Of a stretch of DNA of 9,299 bases, positions 1 through 6,472 are shown piece by piece. The notes below the pieces were generated by a model. That model was not told the origin of the DNA. It did no database searches and saw only the letters and a program-made list of their open reading frames with translations. The DNA is taken from positions 1 to 9,299 of the forward strand of contig CBDTTM010000092.1 of NCBI GenBank assembly GCA_965363355.1. Direction: 5' to 3'. This DNA is from CBDTTM01 sp965363355. GTDB taxonomy: Bacteria; Bacillota; Negativicutes; Selenomonadales; Selenomonadaceae. A program made the translations under genes and the position numbers. How positions within the stretch are numbered: position 1 is the stretch's first letter; every line of letters starts with the position of its first letter.

Positions 1-36
1 AGCAATCCATAAAAATGTAAGGTTAAAGCTCACATC

Positions 37-114
37 ATGGACAATGGTAATGATTTTTACGAAAAAATGCATTTTGCACCTGATGTAAAGCGGCATACTA
101 TAGAAGATAAATAA
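37..114 (+). CDS. possible 25-residue small ORF, unrecognised
   Basis: This is a short open frame from ATG to a double stop (TAA TAA), ending 17 bases before the next gene. The product would be charged and soluble (MDNGNDFYEKMHFAP, then VKRHTIEDK). The same frame has a stop at 10-12, so it is not simply the tail of a longer gene entering from the left, unless there is a frameshift or sequence error near base 12-36. The only ribosome-binding-like bases upstream (taaggt around 19-24) are weak. It could be a real small protein, the displaced C-terminus of an upstream gene, or chance. I assign no function. Confidence 0.2.
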   Translation: MDNGNDFYEKMHFAPDVKRHTIEDK

Positions 115-131
115 TAAAGAGGTGAGATTTC

Positions 132-560
132 ATGACAACAGATTATGAGAAAATACTTTCGCCGGGGAGAAATGCCTTGGTACGGCGGGTCGTGCAGAAA
201 TCGGATACAGCAGAAAATTATTCGAGTGATTTAAATGGGTTACTAGCAACACCGGTTTGCGTGGGGCTGGCAATCAAGGCGGCAATCGAGGTCATTGATC
301 CTTATTTGCCGGATGGGCTGATCAGTGTAGGCTATAGTGTTGACTTTAAACACACTGCACCGACGAGCCTCGGAATGACGCTTAGTGTACAAGCTTCTAT
401 TTTGGCAGTGGAGGAAAATGAAATTGTTTTAAAAATCAAGGCATGGGATGAACAGGGCGAAATCGGTCATGGCGTTCATCGTCGCATCATTGTAGATCAG
501 AAGGATTTGATGGAGAAAGCCAAAAAGAGAACGCAGTTTTTGACAAATCGTAAAATATAG
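132..560 (+). CDS. FlK-like hotdog thioesterase family protein
   Basis: The 142-residue protein has the length and pattern of the single-domain hotdog thioesterases related to fluoroacetyl-CoA thioesterase (FlK), which hydrolyse acyl-CoA thioesters in the cytoplasm. Visible landmarks are LATPVCVGLAIKAAI at 38-52 (the ATP/ATA turn and long hotdog helix), PYLPDG at 57-62, VDFKHTAPTSLGM at 70-82 with His74, and IGHGVHRRIIVD at 111-122. As I recall FlK, its active site uses Thr42, Glu50 and His76. Thr40 and His74 are present here, but the Glu position falls on Ile48. That substitution rests on an alignment from memory. The start has a good ribosome site (GAGGTGAG, 119-126). The gene is followed after 12 bases by a small membrane protein and then a decarboxylase beta subunit, so it probably belongs to their operon. 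Inference: it may remove or edit a CoA ester linked to methylmalonyl-CoA/propionyl-CoA metabolism. The substrate cannot be read from the sequence. Confidence 0.85.
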   Translation: MTTDYEKILSPGRNALVRRVVQKSDTAENYSSDLNGLLATPVCVGLAIKAAIEVIDPYLPDGLISVGYSVDFKHTAPTSLGMTLSVQASILAVEENEIVLKIKAWDEQGEIGHGVHRRIIVDQKDLMEKAKKRTQFLTNRKI

Positions 561-572
561 GAGGAAAATATC

Positions 573-722
573 ATGAAATTACCAGATACGATGGAAGGGG
601 CTTTTGTTTTAAGCGTTATTGATTTTTTTCTTTGCTTTGTATTTATTGGCGCGATTGGTGGGGTATTGGCTTTATTTCCTTGGCTCAATCGTTTGGGCGA
701 AATCAAAGAAGAAAAATATTGA
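573..722 (+). CDS. small single-pass membrane protein, OadG-related decarboxylase subunit candidate
   Basis: A 49-codon gene with a strong ribosome site (AGGAGG, 559-564) begins 12 bases after the thioesterase and ends 32 bases before the beta subunit. The product has a short N-terminus (MKLPDTMEGA), one hydrophobic segment at about residues 11-36 (VLSVIDFFLCFVFIGAIGG and on), and a charged tail (RLGEIKEEKY). This matches the layout of the very small OadG-related or epsilon-type subunits found beside beta subunits of sodium-pumping decarboxylases; MmdE of Veillonella is of about this size. Such proteins help assemble the membrane complex. It lacks the Pro/Ala-rich linker and metal-binding tail of a full gamma subunit. 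Gene reality is well supported by the ribosome site and tight packing. The functional call rests on position, size and topology, not on a conserved motif. Confidence 0.75.
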   Translation: MKLPDTMEGAFVLSVIDFFLCFVFIGAIGGVLALFPWLNRLGEIKEEKY

Positions 723-754
723 ATTGAAAAGCTGCAACGTATGGAGGTATTGAT

Positions 755-1882
755 ATGTATGATCAATTTATAGGCTTGATGTATGATCTGCTTTTACAGA
801 CGGGCTTGACGCAGTTATGGTGGGGTAATATCGTCATGATCATCGTCGGCGGCATGCTGCTTTATCTAGGGATTTATAAAAAATATGAACCGTTTTTACT
901 GGTTGGCATTGGTATGGCCTGCATTGTGGCCAATGTGCCAGGTTCGGATCTAGTTAAACCGGGTGGACTTTTTTATTATGCGTATGCTGGTGTACAATCT
1001 TTGATTGTTCCGCCTTTGATTTTTCTTGGCGTTGGTGCGATGACGGATTTTGGTCCGATGATTGCCAACCCGAGTCTTGTTATTTTAGGAGCAGCGGCTC
1101 ATTTGGGGATTTTCGTAGCTCTGATCGGAGCTAAGGTTCTCGGTTTCACCTTGGCAGAATCAGGGGCGATTGGCATTATCGGTGGAGCTGATGGGCCGAT
1201 GGCGATTTATATGGCGATGAAGCTTGCGCCAGATCTTTTGCCGCAGATTTCCGTAGCAGCGTATTCTTATATGGCGTTGATGCCATTGATTCAGCCACCG
1301 GTCATGCGCCTGCTCACTACAAAAGAGGAACGAGGCATCATCATGGAGCAGCCTCGTTATGTGTCTCGTTTGGAAAAAATTGTGTTTCCAATTGTCATAG
1401 CGATTATCGTCAACCTTTTTTTGCCGCCAGTAGCACCATTGATTACCATGCTGATGCTTGGTAATCTGCTGCGCGAATGTTTGGTGGTCGATCGTTTAGC
1501 GGATACAGCTGGTGGAGCACTTCTTAATATCATCACTTTGGTATTGACGGTGGCGATTGGCTCAACGATGGGAGCGGAAAACTTCTTGAATATGAAAACA
1601 TTGCTCATCATTGCGTTAGGGTTAGTGGCATTTTTGGTGGGAACTGGATCGGGAGTTCTTTGTGCCAGGATCATGAATAAAATCAGTGGTGGCAAAATAA
1701 ATCCGTTGATTGGTTCTGCGGGAATTGCTTCTGTTCCGATTGCAGCTCGTGTATCTCATGTAGTCGGGTTGGAAGAAAATCGCAATAATTTTTTGATCAT
1801 GCATGCGATGGGACCTAATTTAGCTGGTGTATTTGGAACTGCGATTTCTGGTGGGATCATGTTAGCGCTGCTTGGGGTTTGA
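755..1882 (+). CDS. mmdB: sodium-ion-translocating decarboxylase beta subunit (OadB/MmdB/GcdB family)
   Basis: This 375-residue, almost entirely hydrophobic protein is the membrane subunit that decarboxylates carboxybiotin and exports Na+, coupling decarboxylation of oxaloacetate, methylmalonyl-CoA or glutaconyl-CoA to an ion gradient. Length is normal for the family. Family landmarks are FLGVGAMTDFGPMIANP at 90-106, IGIIGGADGP at 139-148 with Asp146 (equivalent to the essential Asp203 of Klebsiella OadB), AAYSYMALMPLIQPPVM at 168-184, GSAGIASVPIAARVSHVVG at 320-338, and HAMGPNLAGVFGTA at 350-363 with the conserved Asn355. The family usually has Thr after GGADGP as I recall; here it is Met149. 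The start has GGAGG at 743-747, 7 bases from the ATG. The beta sequence alone does not fix the substrate. The CoA thioesterase upstream and the succinate-type CoA-transferase elsewhere in the window favour methylmalonyl-CoA, so the symbol is provisional; oadB or gcdB are alternatives. No alpha or biotin-carrier gene is adjacent downstream. Confidence 0.93.
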   Translation: MYDQFIGLMYDLLLQTGLTQLWWGNIVMIIVGGMLLYLGIYKKYEPFLLVGIGMACIVANVPGSDLVKPGGLFYYAYAGVQSLIVPPLIFLGVGAMTDFGPMIANPSLVILGAAAHLGIFVALIGAKVLGFTLAESGAIGIIGGADGPMAIYMAMKLAPDLLPQISVAAYSYMALMPLIQPPVMRLLTTKEERGIIMEQPRYVSRLEKIVFPIVIAIIVNLFLPPVAPLITMLMLGNLLRECLVVDRLADTAGGALLNIITLVLTVAIGSTMGAENFLNMKTLLIIALGLVAFLVGTGSGVLCARIMNKISGGKINPLIGSAGIASVPIAARVSHVVGLEENRNNFLIMHAMGPNLAGVFGTAISGGIMLALLGV

Positions 1883-1889
1883 AAATTTT

Positions 1890-1934
1890 AAAGAGAATCT
1901 CCGCTTGTTTAGCTGAGTGGAGATTCTCTTTTTT
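1890..1934 (+). terminator. intrinsic terminator after the decarboxylase beta subunit
   Basis: A perfect 13-bp stem, AAAGAGAATCTCC (1890-1902) with GGAGATTCTCTTT (1919-1931), encloses a loop that can itself extend the helix by a few weaker pairs. It ends in a run of six T (1929-1934). It starts 7 bases after the stop codon and separates this operon from the valS promoter. Confidence 0.93.
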
Positions 1935-1962
1935 ATGGGCTATAGTAAGCACAGTCTCGGTA

Positions 1963-1992
1963 TTGACAGTGGAATAAAGAAAATGATATAAT
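1963..1992 (+). promoter_or_regulatory. promoter of the valS T-box transcript
   Basis: A consensus -35 TTGACA (1963-1968) and a consensus -10 TATAAT (1987-1992) are separated by 18 bases. Transcription should begin near 1999. The site lies between the upstream terminator and the T-box leader, as expected for the valS unit. Confidence 0.9.
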
Positions 1993-1999
1993 ACCCGCT

Positions 2000-2298
2000 A
2001 TGGGGTAGTGGTACTAATTTACTAGAAAAATTGGTATGAAGTGCTGCTAAACAGAACAAGAAACAGGCGATGAGAAAGAGAGTATATGGTTTGGGGCAGT
2101 TTTAGAGAGGAAATTCGTGGCTGAAAGATTTCCCTGTCGGAATCATTGAAAGTAGCTTTGGAGCCGCTTCGCTGAAGTTAGTAAGCTGAGCCGTCTAGCC
2201 GCGTTAAGGCTGTGAGTCTGGTTTTGGTTTGCCAGAAAAATTAGGTGGTACCACGAAAGTGTTCTCTTTCGTCCTTTGGGATGAAGGGGATTTTTTTA
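2000..2298 (+). promoter_or_regulatory. T-box leader (tRNA-Val sensing, transcriptional) of valS
   Basis: This leader reads the charging state of tRNA-Val and lets transcription into valS proceed when the tRNA is uncharged. Hand folding gives Stem I with a basal helix AAAG (2075-2078)/CTTT (2156-2159) and a specifier loop with AGTA (2081-2084) opposite TGAA-A-GTA-G. This puts the specifier codon at GTA (2152-2154), valine, followed by a purine. The mid helix is ATGGTTT (2086-2092)/GAATCAT (2140-2146), then GGCAG/CTGTC, the AGAGAG segment (2104-2109), and the apical helix GGAAAT (2109-2114)/ATTTCC (2128-2133). A small hairpin AGCC-GCGTTAA-GGCT lies at 2197-2211. The T-box is AGGTGGTACCACG (2243-2255). 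Its UGGU suits a tRNA ending A-CCA. The antiterminator pairs AGG (2243-2245) and ACGAAAG (2253-2259) with CTTTCGTCCT (2266-2275), leaving the 7-base bulge TGGTACC. This is exclusive with the terminator. Confidence 0.95.
2264..2297 (+). terminator. regulated terminator of the valS T-box
   Basis: An 11-bp stem with some G-T pairs, CTCTTTCGTCC (2264-2274) with GGATGAAGGGG (2279-2289), has loop TTTG and is followed by A and seven T (2291-2297). Its 5' strand is the same segment that closes the antiterminator, so the two forms compete. This is the expected off-state when tRNA-Val is charged. Confidence 0.93.
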
Positions 2299-2327
2299 TT
2301 TCAAGATTTTATTTGGGGGAGATTTTT

Positions 2328-4982
2328 ATGGAAGAGAACAATATACCGAAGGTTTATGATCCACAATCATTTGAAAAAAAATGGTATAAGTTTTGGGAAG
2401 AAAGCAAGCTTTTTCATGCGGAAGTCGAAAAAGACAAGAAACCATACAGCATTGTAATACCGCCGCCAAATGTTACTGGACAGTTGCATATGGGCCATGC
2501 GATGGACAATACTTTGCAGGATATACTGATTCGCTGGCGTCGTATGCAAGGCTACAACACGCTTTGGATGCCTGGCTGCGACCATGCAGGTATTGCGACA
2601 CAGGCCAAAGTGGAAGAAGCTTTGCGTAAGGAAGGCAAAACCCGTTATGATCTTGGACGCGATAAGTTCTTGGAAAAGGTATGGGACTGGAAAGAGGACT
2701 TTGGCAGCCGTATCATGTTTCAGCTGCGTTCTTTAGGCTCTTCTTGCGACTGGGACAGAGAGCGTTTCACGATGGATGAAGGCTGTTCGACAGCTGTAAG
2801 GGAAGTCTTTGTCAGTCTTTATGAAAAAGGCTTGATTTATCAAGGAACGCGTATTACGAATTGGTGCCCGCGCTGTAATACGGCAATCAGTGATATTGAA
2901 GTGGATCATGAAACGGAAGCTGGTCATTTATACCACTTGCGTTATCAAGTCGAAGGCACGGATGAATATGTGCAGATTGCGACGACTCGTCCGGAAACAA
3001 TGTTTGGGGATACTGGCGTTGCGGTTCATCCAGAAGATGAACGCTACAGCCATATTGTAGGAAAAACTTTGATTTTGCCGTTGGTAGGACGCAAGATTCC
3101 GTTGTTTGCCGATTCGTATGTAGATCCAAAGTTTGGAACAGGTGCGGTCAAGGTTACGCCGGCGCATGATCCAAATGACTTTGATATGGGACAGCGACAT
3201 GATCTTGAACAAATCGTAGTTCTCGAAAATGATGGAACGATGGCAAAAAATACAGGCAAATATGCGGGGATGGATCGCTATGATTGCCGCAAACAGCTGC
3301 TTGAGGATTTGAAAGAAGTGGGAGCGCTCGTTAAAATCGAAGAACATGAGCATGCCGTCGGTCATTGTTCGCGCTGCCATACGACAGTTGAACCGCTCGT
3401 TTCAAAACAGTGGTTCGTCAAAATGGAATCGTTGGCTAAACCGGCAATCGAAGCGGTGACGAGTGGTAAAATCAAATTCGTGCCGGAACGTTTTACAAAA
3501 ATTTACATCAATTGGTTAGAAAATATTCGCGATTGGTGCATTTCTCGTCAGCTTTGGTGGGGGCATCGTATTCCAGCTTGGTACTGCGATGATTGCGGTG
3601 AAACAATCGTTGCTCGCACCGACATCGATACTTGCCCAAAATGCGGCGGCAAACATTTGCATCAAGACGAAGATGTGTTAGATACTTGGTTCAGCTCAGG
3701 GCTTTGGCCGTTTGAAACGATGGGCTGGCCAGAAAACACGGAAGAGCTCAAACAGTTCTATCCAACCAGCGTGTTGGTCACCGGTTATGATATCATCTTC
3801 TTCTGGGTGGCTAGAATGGTTATGATGGGCTTAGAATTTGGCAAGGATATTCCGTTCAAACATGTATTCATTCACGGGCTTGTACGCGATTCTCAGGGCC
3901 GTAAGATGAGTAAGTCTCTTGGCAATGGTATCGATCCAGTCGAAGTCATTGATAAGTATGGAGCAGATACTTTGCGTTTTATGCTGATCACAGGCAATAC
4001 ACCAGGCAATGATATGCGTTTTTACTGGGAACGTGTTGAGGCAACGAGAAACTTTGCCAATAAATTGTGGAATGCTTCTCGCTTTATGCTGATGAATCTA
4101 GAAGGTTTTGACAAATCGTTCGTGCCGTCAGATTCTGATTATACTTTGGCAGATCGTTGGATTTTGAGCCGCTATGCCAAAACAGTCAAAGCGGTTACCG
4201 ATAATCTTGAGAATTTTGAATTGGGCGAAGCGGGAAAAACAATTTATGAATTCATTTGGAATGAATTTTGCGACTGGTACATTGAACTTTCGAAAGCGCG
4301 TCTTTATGATGCAGAAAATCAGCGTCCTCGTCAGACCGCACAGTATGTTCTTGGTTACGTACTAGAACATACGCTGAGGCTTTTGCATCCGTTCATGCCG
4401 TTTATCACGGAAGAAATTTGGCAGCATATTCCACATGAAGGACAAAGTGTCATGGTTTCGGCTTGGCCGGCAAATGAAGCTGGTAAGGAAAATGATGCAG
4501 CGGAAGCTCATATGACTGCAATTATGGAAACGATCAAGTCTATCCGTAATATGCGGGCAGAAGTCAATGCGGCACCAAGCAAAAAGAGTGAGGTCATCTT
4601 ACATGTCGCAGATACGGGGCTCAAAGCTGTGTTCGAAGAAAATACAGGCTATTTGACGGTACTTGCTTCGGCACTTCCAATCACCATCGAGTTGGCCGCT
4701 GCGGATAAACCAGAAAATGCTATGGCAGCTGTTGTCAGCGGCGTAGAAATTTATCTGCCGCTAAAAGGACTGATTGATGTTGTTAAGGAAACGGAAAGAC
4801 TGCAAAAAGAACTTGATAACCTAGATAAAGAAATTAAGAGAATCGCAGGGAAACTTTCTAATGCTGGTTTTGTTGCAAAAGCGCCAGCAGATGTCGTAGA
4901 AAAAGAACGTGAAAAACAACAGGGCTATGAAGAAAAACAAACGGCAGTAAAAGAACGTTTAGCATATTTGGCCACTTTATAA
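2328..4982 (+). CDS. valS: valyl-tRNA synthetase
   Basis: Cytoplasmic class I synthetase that joins valine to tRNA-Val. The 884-residue length is standard. The catalytic core shows PPPNVTGQLHMGH at 45-57 (HIGH motif, here HMGH 54-57) and KMSKS at 526-530. The CP1 editing domain shows TTRPET from 219 and GTGAVKVTPAHDPNDF at 270-285, which clear mischarged threonine. A zinc-ribbon insert is visible with cysteines 420, 423, 436 and 439. The anticodon-binding region follows KMSKS, and the last 60-70 residues (from about 814) are a charged coiled coil (ETERLQKELDNLDKEIKRI), the tRNA-contacting arm typical of ValS. The start at 2328 is chosen for its GGGGGAG ribosome site (2315-2321) and the MEENNIPKVYDP N-terminus. 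The same frame is open back to a TTG at 2229, but that stretch is the T-box and terminator. Expression is controlled by the T-box leader. Confidence 0.98.
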   Translation: MEENNIPKVYDPQSFEKKWYKFWEESKLFHAEVEKDKKPYSIVIPPPNVTGQLHMGHAMDNTLQDILIRWRRMQGYNTLWMPGCDHAGIATQAKVEEALRKEGKTRYDLGRDKFLEKVWDWKEDFGSRIMFQLRSLGSSCDWDRERFTMDEGCSTAVREVFVSLYEKGLIYQGTRITNWCPRCNTAISDIEVDHETEAGHLYHLRYQVEGTDEYVQIATTRPETMFGDTGVAVHPEDERYSHIVGKTLILPLVGRKIPLFADSYVDPKFGTGAVKVTPAHDPNDFDMGQRHDLEQIVVLENDGTMAKNTGKYAGMDRYDCRKQLLEDLKEVGALVKIEEHEHAVGHCSRCHTTVEPLVSKQWFVKMESLAKPAIEAVTSGKIKFVPERFTKIYINWLENIRDWCISRQLWWGHRIPAWYCDDCGETIVARTDIDTCPKCGGKHLHQDEDVLDTWFSSGLWPFETMGWPENTEELKQFYPTSVLVTGYDIIFFWVARMVMMGLEFGKDIPFKHVFIHGLVRDSQGRKMSKSLGNGIDPVEVIDKYGADTLRFMLITGNTPGNDMRFYWERVEATRNFANKLWNASRFMLMNLEGFDKSFVPSDSDYTLADRWILSRYAKTVKAVTDNLENFELGEAGKTIYEFIWNEFCDWYIELSKARLYDAENQRPRQTAQYVLGYVLEHTLRLLHPFMPFITEEIWQHIPHEGQSVMVSAWPANEAGKENDAAEAHMTAIMETIKSIRNMRAEVNAAPSKKSEVILHVADTGLKAVFEENTGYLTVLASALPITIELAAADKPENAMAAVVSGVEIYLPLKGLIDVVKETERLQKELDNLDKEIKRIAGKLSNAGFVAKAPADVVEKEREKQQGYEEKQTAVKERLAYLATL

Positions 4983-5003
4983 AAAGATCCAGACAGAAAG
5001 CAG

Positions 5004-5040
5004 ATGGCATAGAGGCTGTAGATCGTACAGCCTTGGCCAT
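5004..5040 (+). other. hairpin between valS and folC, no T tract
   Basis: An imperfect inverted repeat: ATGGC (5004-5008)/GCCAT (5036-5040) outside, then AGGCTGTA (5013-5020)/TACAGCCT (5026-5033) around loop GATCG, with a small asymmetric internal loop. It sits 21 bases after the valS stop and 36 bases before the folC start. No T run follows, so it is not a normal intrinsic terminator. It may stabilise or delimit an mRNA end within a valS-folC transcript; that role is inference. Confidence 0.6.
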
Positions 5041-5075
5041 CAATGCTCTGTTTAGCAGATAAGAGGATAAAAATA

Positions 5076-6368
5076 ATGAATTATCAAGAATCAATGGTTT
5101 ATTTGGAAAGTTTGAATACGTTTGGCATAAAGCTTGGTTTAACGAGAATAACACGCTTGTTGGAACTTATGGAACAGCCGCAAAACCGTTATAAAACCAT
5201 CCATATAACCGGGACGAATGGAAAGGGATCTACTTCGGTTATGCTGGCACAAATGCTTTCACAGGCAGATATCCGGACGGCACTTTACATATCGCCTCAT
5301 CTTCTATCCTATACAGAACGTATGCAAATTGACGGACAATGCATTACAGAAGAAGATTTTGCTCAAAACCTCACGGTTGTGCGCAGTTATGTTGAAAAAA
5401 TGGTGACCGAGGGCGAGGAAAGCCCAACGCAGTTTGAAGTGTTGACGGCAATGGCTTTTTTGTATTTTGCGACGAAGAATGTAGAATATGCGGTCATTGA
5501 GGTCGGGCTCGGCGGGTTATTGGATTCTACCAACGTAATTGTTCCAGAAGTGAGCGTAATAACCAATGTTACCTTTGAACATGCGGATCGCTGTGGAGGA
5601 ACGCTGGAGGGGATTGCTGAACATAAGGCGGGCATCATCAAAGATGGCGTTCCGGTAGTGACTGCGGCAAAAGGAAAAGCATTGCAAATTATCCGAGATA
5701 CGTCTCAGGCCAAAAATGCGGATGTTTTTGTTGCTGGTGAGGACTTTCATTCGTCCTTTGTCCGTTTTGATGGACAAAGGCAACATTTGCAATTCAATTC
5801 GGATTTACTCGGTGTTTCGGCTGAGTATGCGCTGCAAATGCTCGGTGAGCATCAAGTTGAAAATAGTGCATTAGCACTTATGGCTTTGCATCTACTGCAC
5901 AATCAAGATGAAAGAATCAATCGGGTCAGTGCCGAGGAAGCTTTGGCACATGCTGTTTGGCCGGGGCGTTTTGAATTGCTGGAAAAAGATGGACAGCAAA
6001 TTGTCATTGACGGGGCACATAATCCGGCCGGAATGGAAGTTTTACGACAAAATCTCGATACGTATTTTCCGGTACAAGAACGAGTCATTTTACTTGGCAT
6101 ATTGAAAGATAAAGATGTAGATACAATGGTGGAGGCACTGCTTCGTCCAATGGATACGGTGGTGGTGACAATGCCTCATTCAGAAAGAGCTGCTGAACCA
6201 GCAGAGATCGGTCGCAAAATCAAAGCACATCATATCGAGTTGCAGCCAGATAATGCAGAGGCGTTAGCTCGTGCACTTGAACTTGCTGATAAAAACCGAT
6301 TGCTCTGTATTGCCGGGTCACTTTATTTGATTGGCGGAGTCCGGCAGATGCTCTTGGCGGAAAAATAA
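5076..6368 (+). CDS. folC: bifunctional folylpolyglutamate synthase / dihydrofolate synthase
   Basis: ATP-dependent ligase of the Mur-ligase fold that adds glutamate to folates, and often also to dihydropteroate, retaining the cofactor in the cell. The 430-residue length is normal. Landmarks: P-loop TGTNGKGST at 45-53; SPHL at 73-76 and YTERMQIDG at 79-87 (substrate loop); EVGLGGLLDSTN at 142-153; the metal/phosphate region with His169 and EHKAGIIK at 182-189, where Lys184 is the position carbamylated in relatives; WPGRFE at 295-300; and DGAHNP at 312-317 opening the C-terminal domain. The usual motif is GLGGRLDATN as I recall it; here the Arg is Leu148. The start at 5076 has AGAGGA (5062-5067) 8 bases upstream. 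An in-frame ATG at 5043 lacks a ribosome site and falls just after the preceding hairpin. The gene follows valS by 93 bases and may share its transcript. Whether it is mono- or bifunctional cannot be decided here. Confidence 0.95.
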   Translation: MNYQESMVYLESLNTFGIKLGLTRITRLLELMEQPQNRYKTIHITGTNGKGSTSVMLAQMLSQADIRTALYISPHLLSYTERMQIDGQCITEEDFAQNLTVVRSYVEKMVTEGEESPTQFEVLTAMAFLYFATKNVEYAVIEVGLGGLLDSTNVIVPEVSVITNVTFEHADRCGGTLEGIAEHKAGIIKDGVPVVTAAKGKALQIIRDTSQAKNADVFVAGEDFHSSFVRFDGQRQHLQFNSDLLGVSAEYALQMLGEHQVENSALALMALHLLHNQDERINRVSAEEALAHAVWPGRFELLEKDGQQIVIDGAHNPAGMEVLRQNLDTYFPVQERVILLGILKDKDVDTMVEALLRPMDTVVVTMPHSERAAEPAEIGRKIKAHHIELQPDNAEALARALELADKNRLLCIAGSLYLIGGVRQMLLAEK

Positions 6369-6379
6369 ATCAAACAAAA

Positions 6380-6430
6380 AAAGGAAATTGGCAACAGTGG
6401 TAGAAATATTATTGTTGACCGGTTTCCTTT
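6380..6430 (+). terminator. long hairpin after folC, probable terminator
   Basis: AAAGGAAATTGGCAACA (6380-6396) pairs with TGTTG-A-CCGGTTTCCTTT (6413-6430), giving about 17 pairs with one bulged A and two T-G pairs. The loop is AT-rich (6397-6412). An A run (6376-6382) precedes it. On the + strand the T-rich tail is split (TTTCCTTTCGCTTT), so termination is probably incomplete. On the opposite strand the stem would be followed by a true T run, so it could stop transcription both ways. It lies 11 bases after the folC stop. Confidence 0.55.
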
Positions 6431-6441
6431 CGCTTTAAAAT
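6415..6441 (+). promoter_or_regulatory. weak candidate promoter for the O-antigen ligase-like gene
   Basis: TTGACC (6415-6420) and TAAAAT (6436-6441) resemble -35 and -10 boxes but are only 15 bases apart, shorter than ideal. The -35 lies inside the 3' arm of the preceding hairpin. If used, transcription would start near 6447, which would favour the GTG start at 6473 over the ATG at 6440. Confidence 0.25.
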
Positions 6442-6472
6442 GGAGCTTAAAATAAGGCTAAAAGGTGAGAAT

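Noticed and set aside
497..766. Minus-strand open frame of 89 codons over the small membrane protein
   Set aside because: The + strand 49-codon gene has AGGAGG and operon spacing; the minus frame is low in complexity and overlaps three + strand genes.
2229..2327. Upstream TTG start that would give ValS 33 extra residues
   Set aside because: The extension is encoded entirely by the T-box, antiterminator and terminator, has no family similarity, and the ATG at 2328 has its own strong ribosome site.
2928..3380. Long open frame on the minus strand (150 codons) inside valS
   Set aside because: It is antisense to a well-conserved part of ValS, has no ribosome site or recognisable motif, and is a codon-usage shadow.
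5043..5075. Upstream ATG start for FolC (11 extra residues)
   Set aside because: No ribosome site precedes it, it abuts the hairpin, and the ATG at 5076 has AGAGGA at good spacing and the usual N-terminal pattern.
6440..6472. ATG start for the ligase-like protein (11 extra residues)
   Set aside because: No ribosome site precedes it, and AGGTGA stands before the GTG at 6473. Kept as a possible alternative because the GTG spacing is short.
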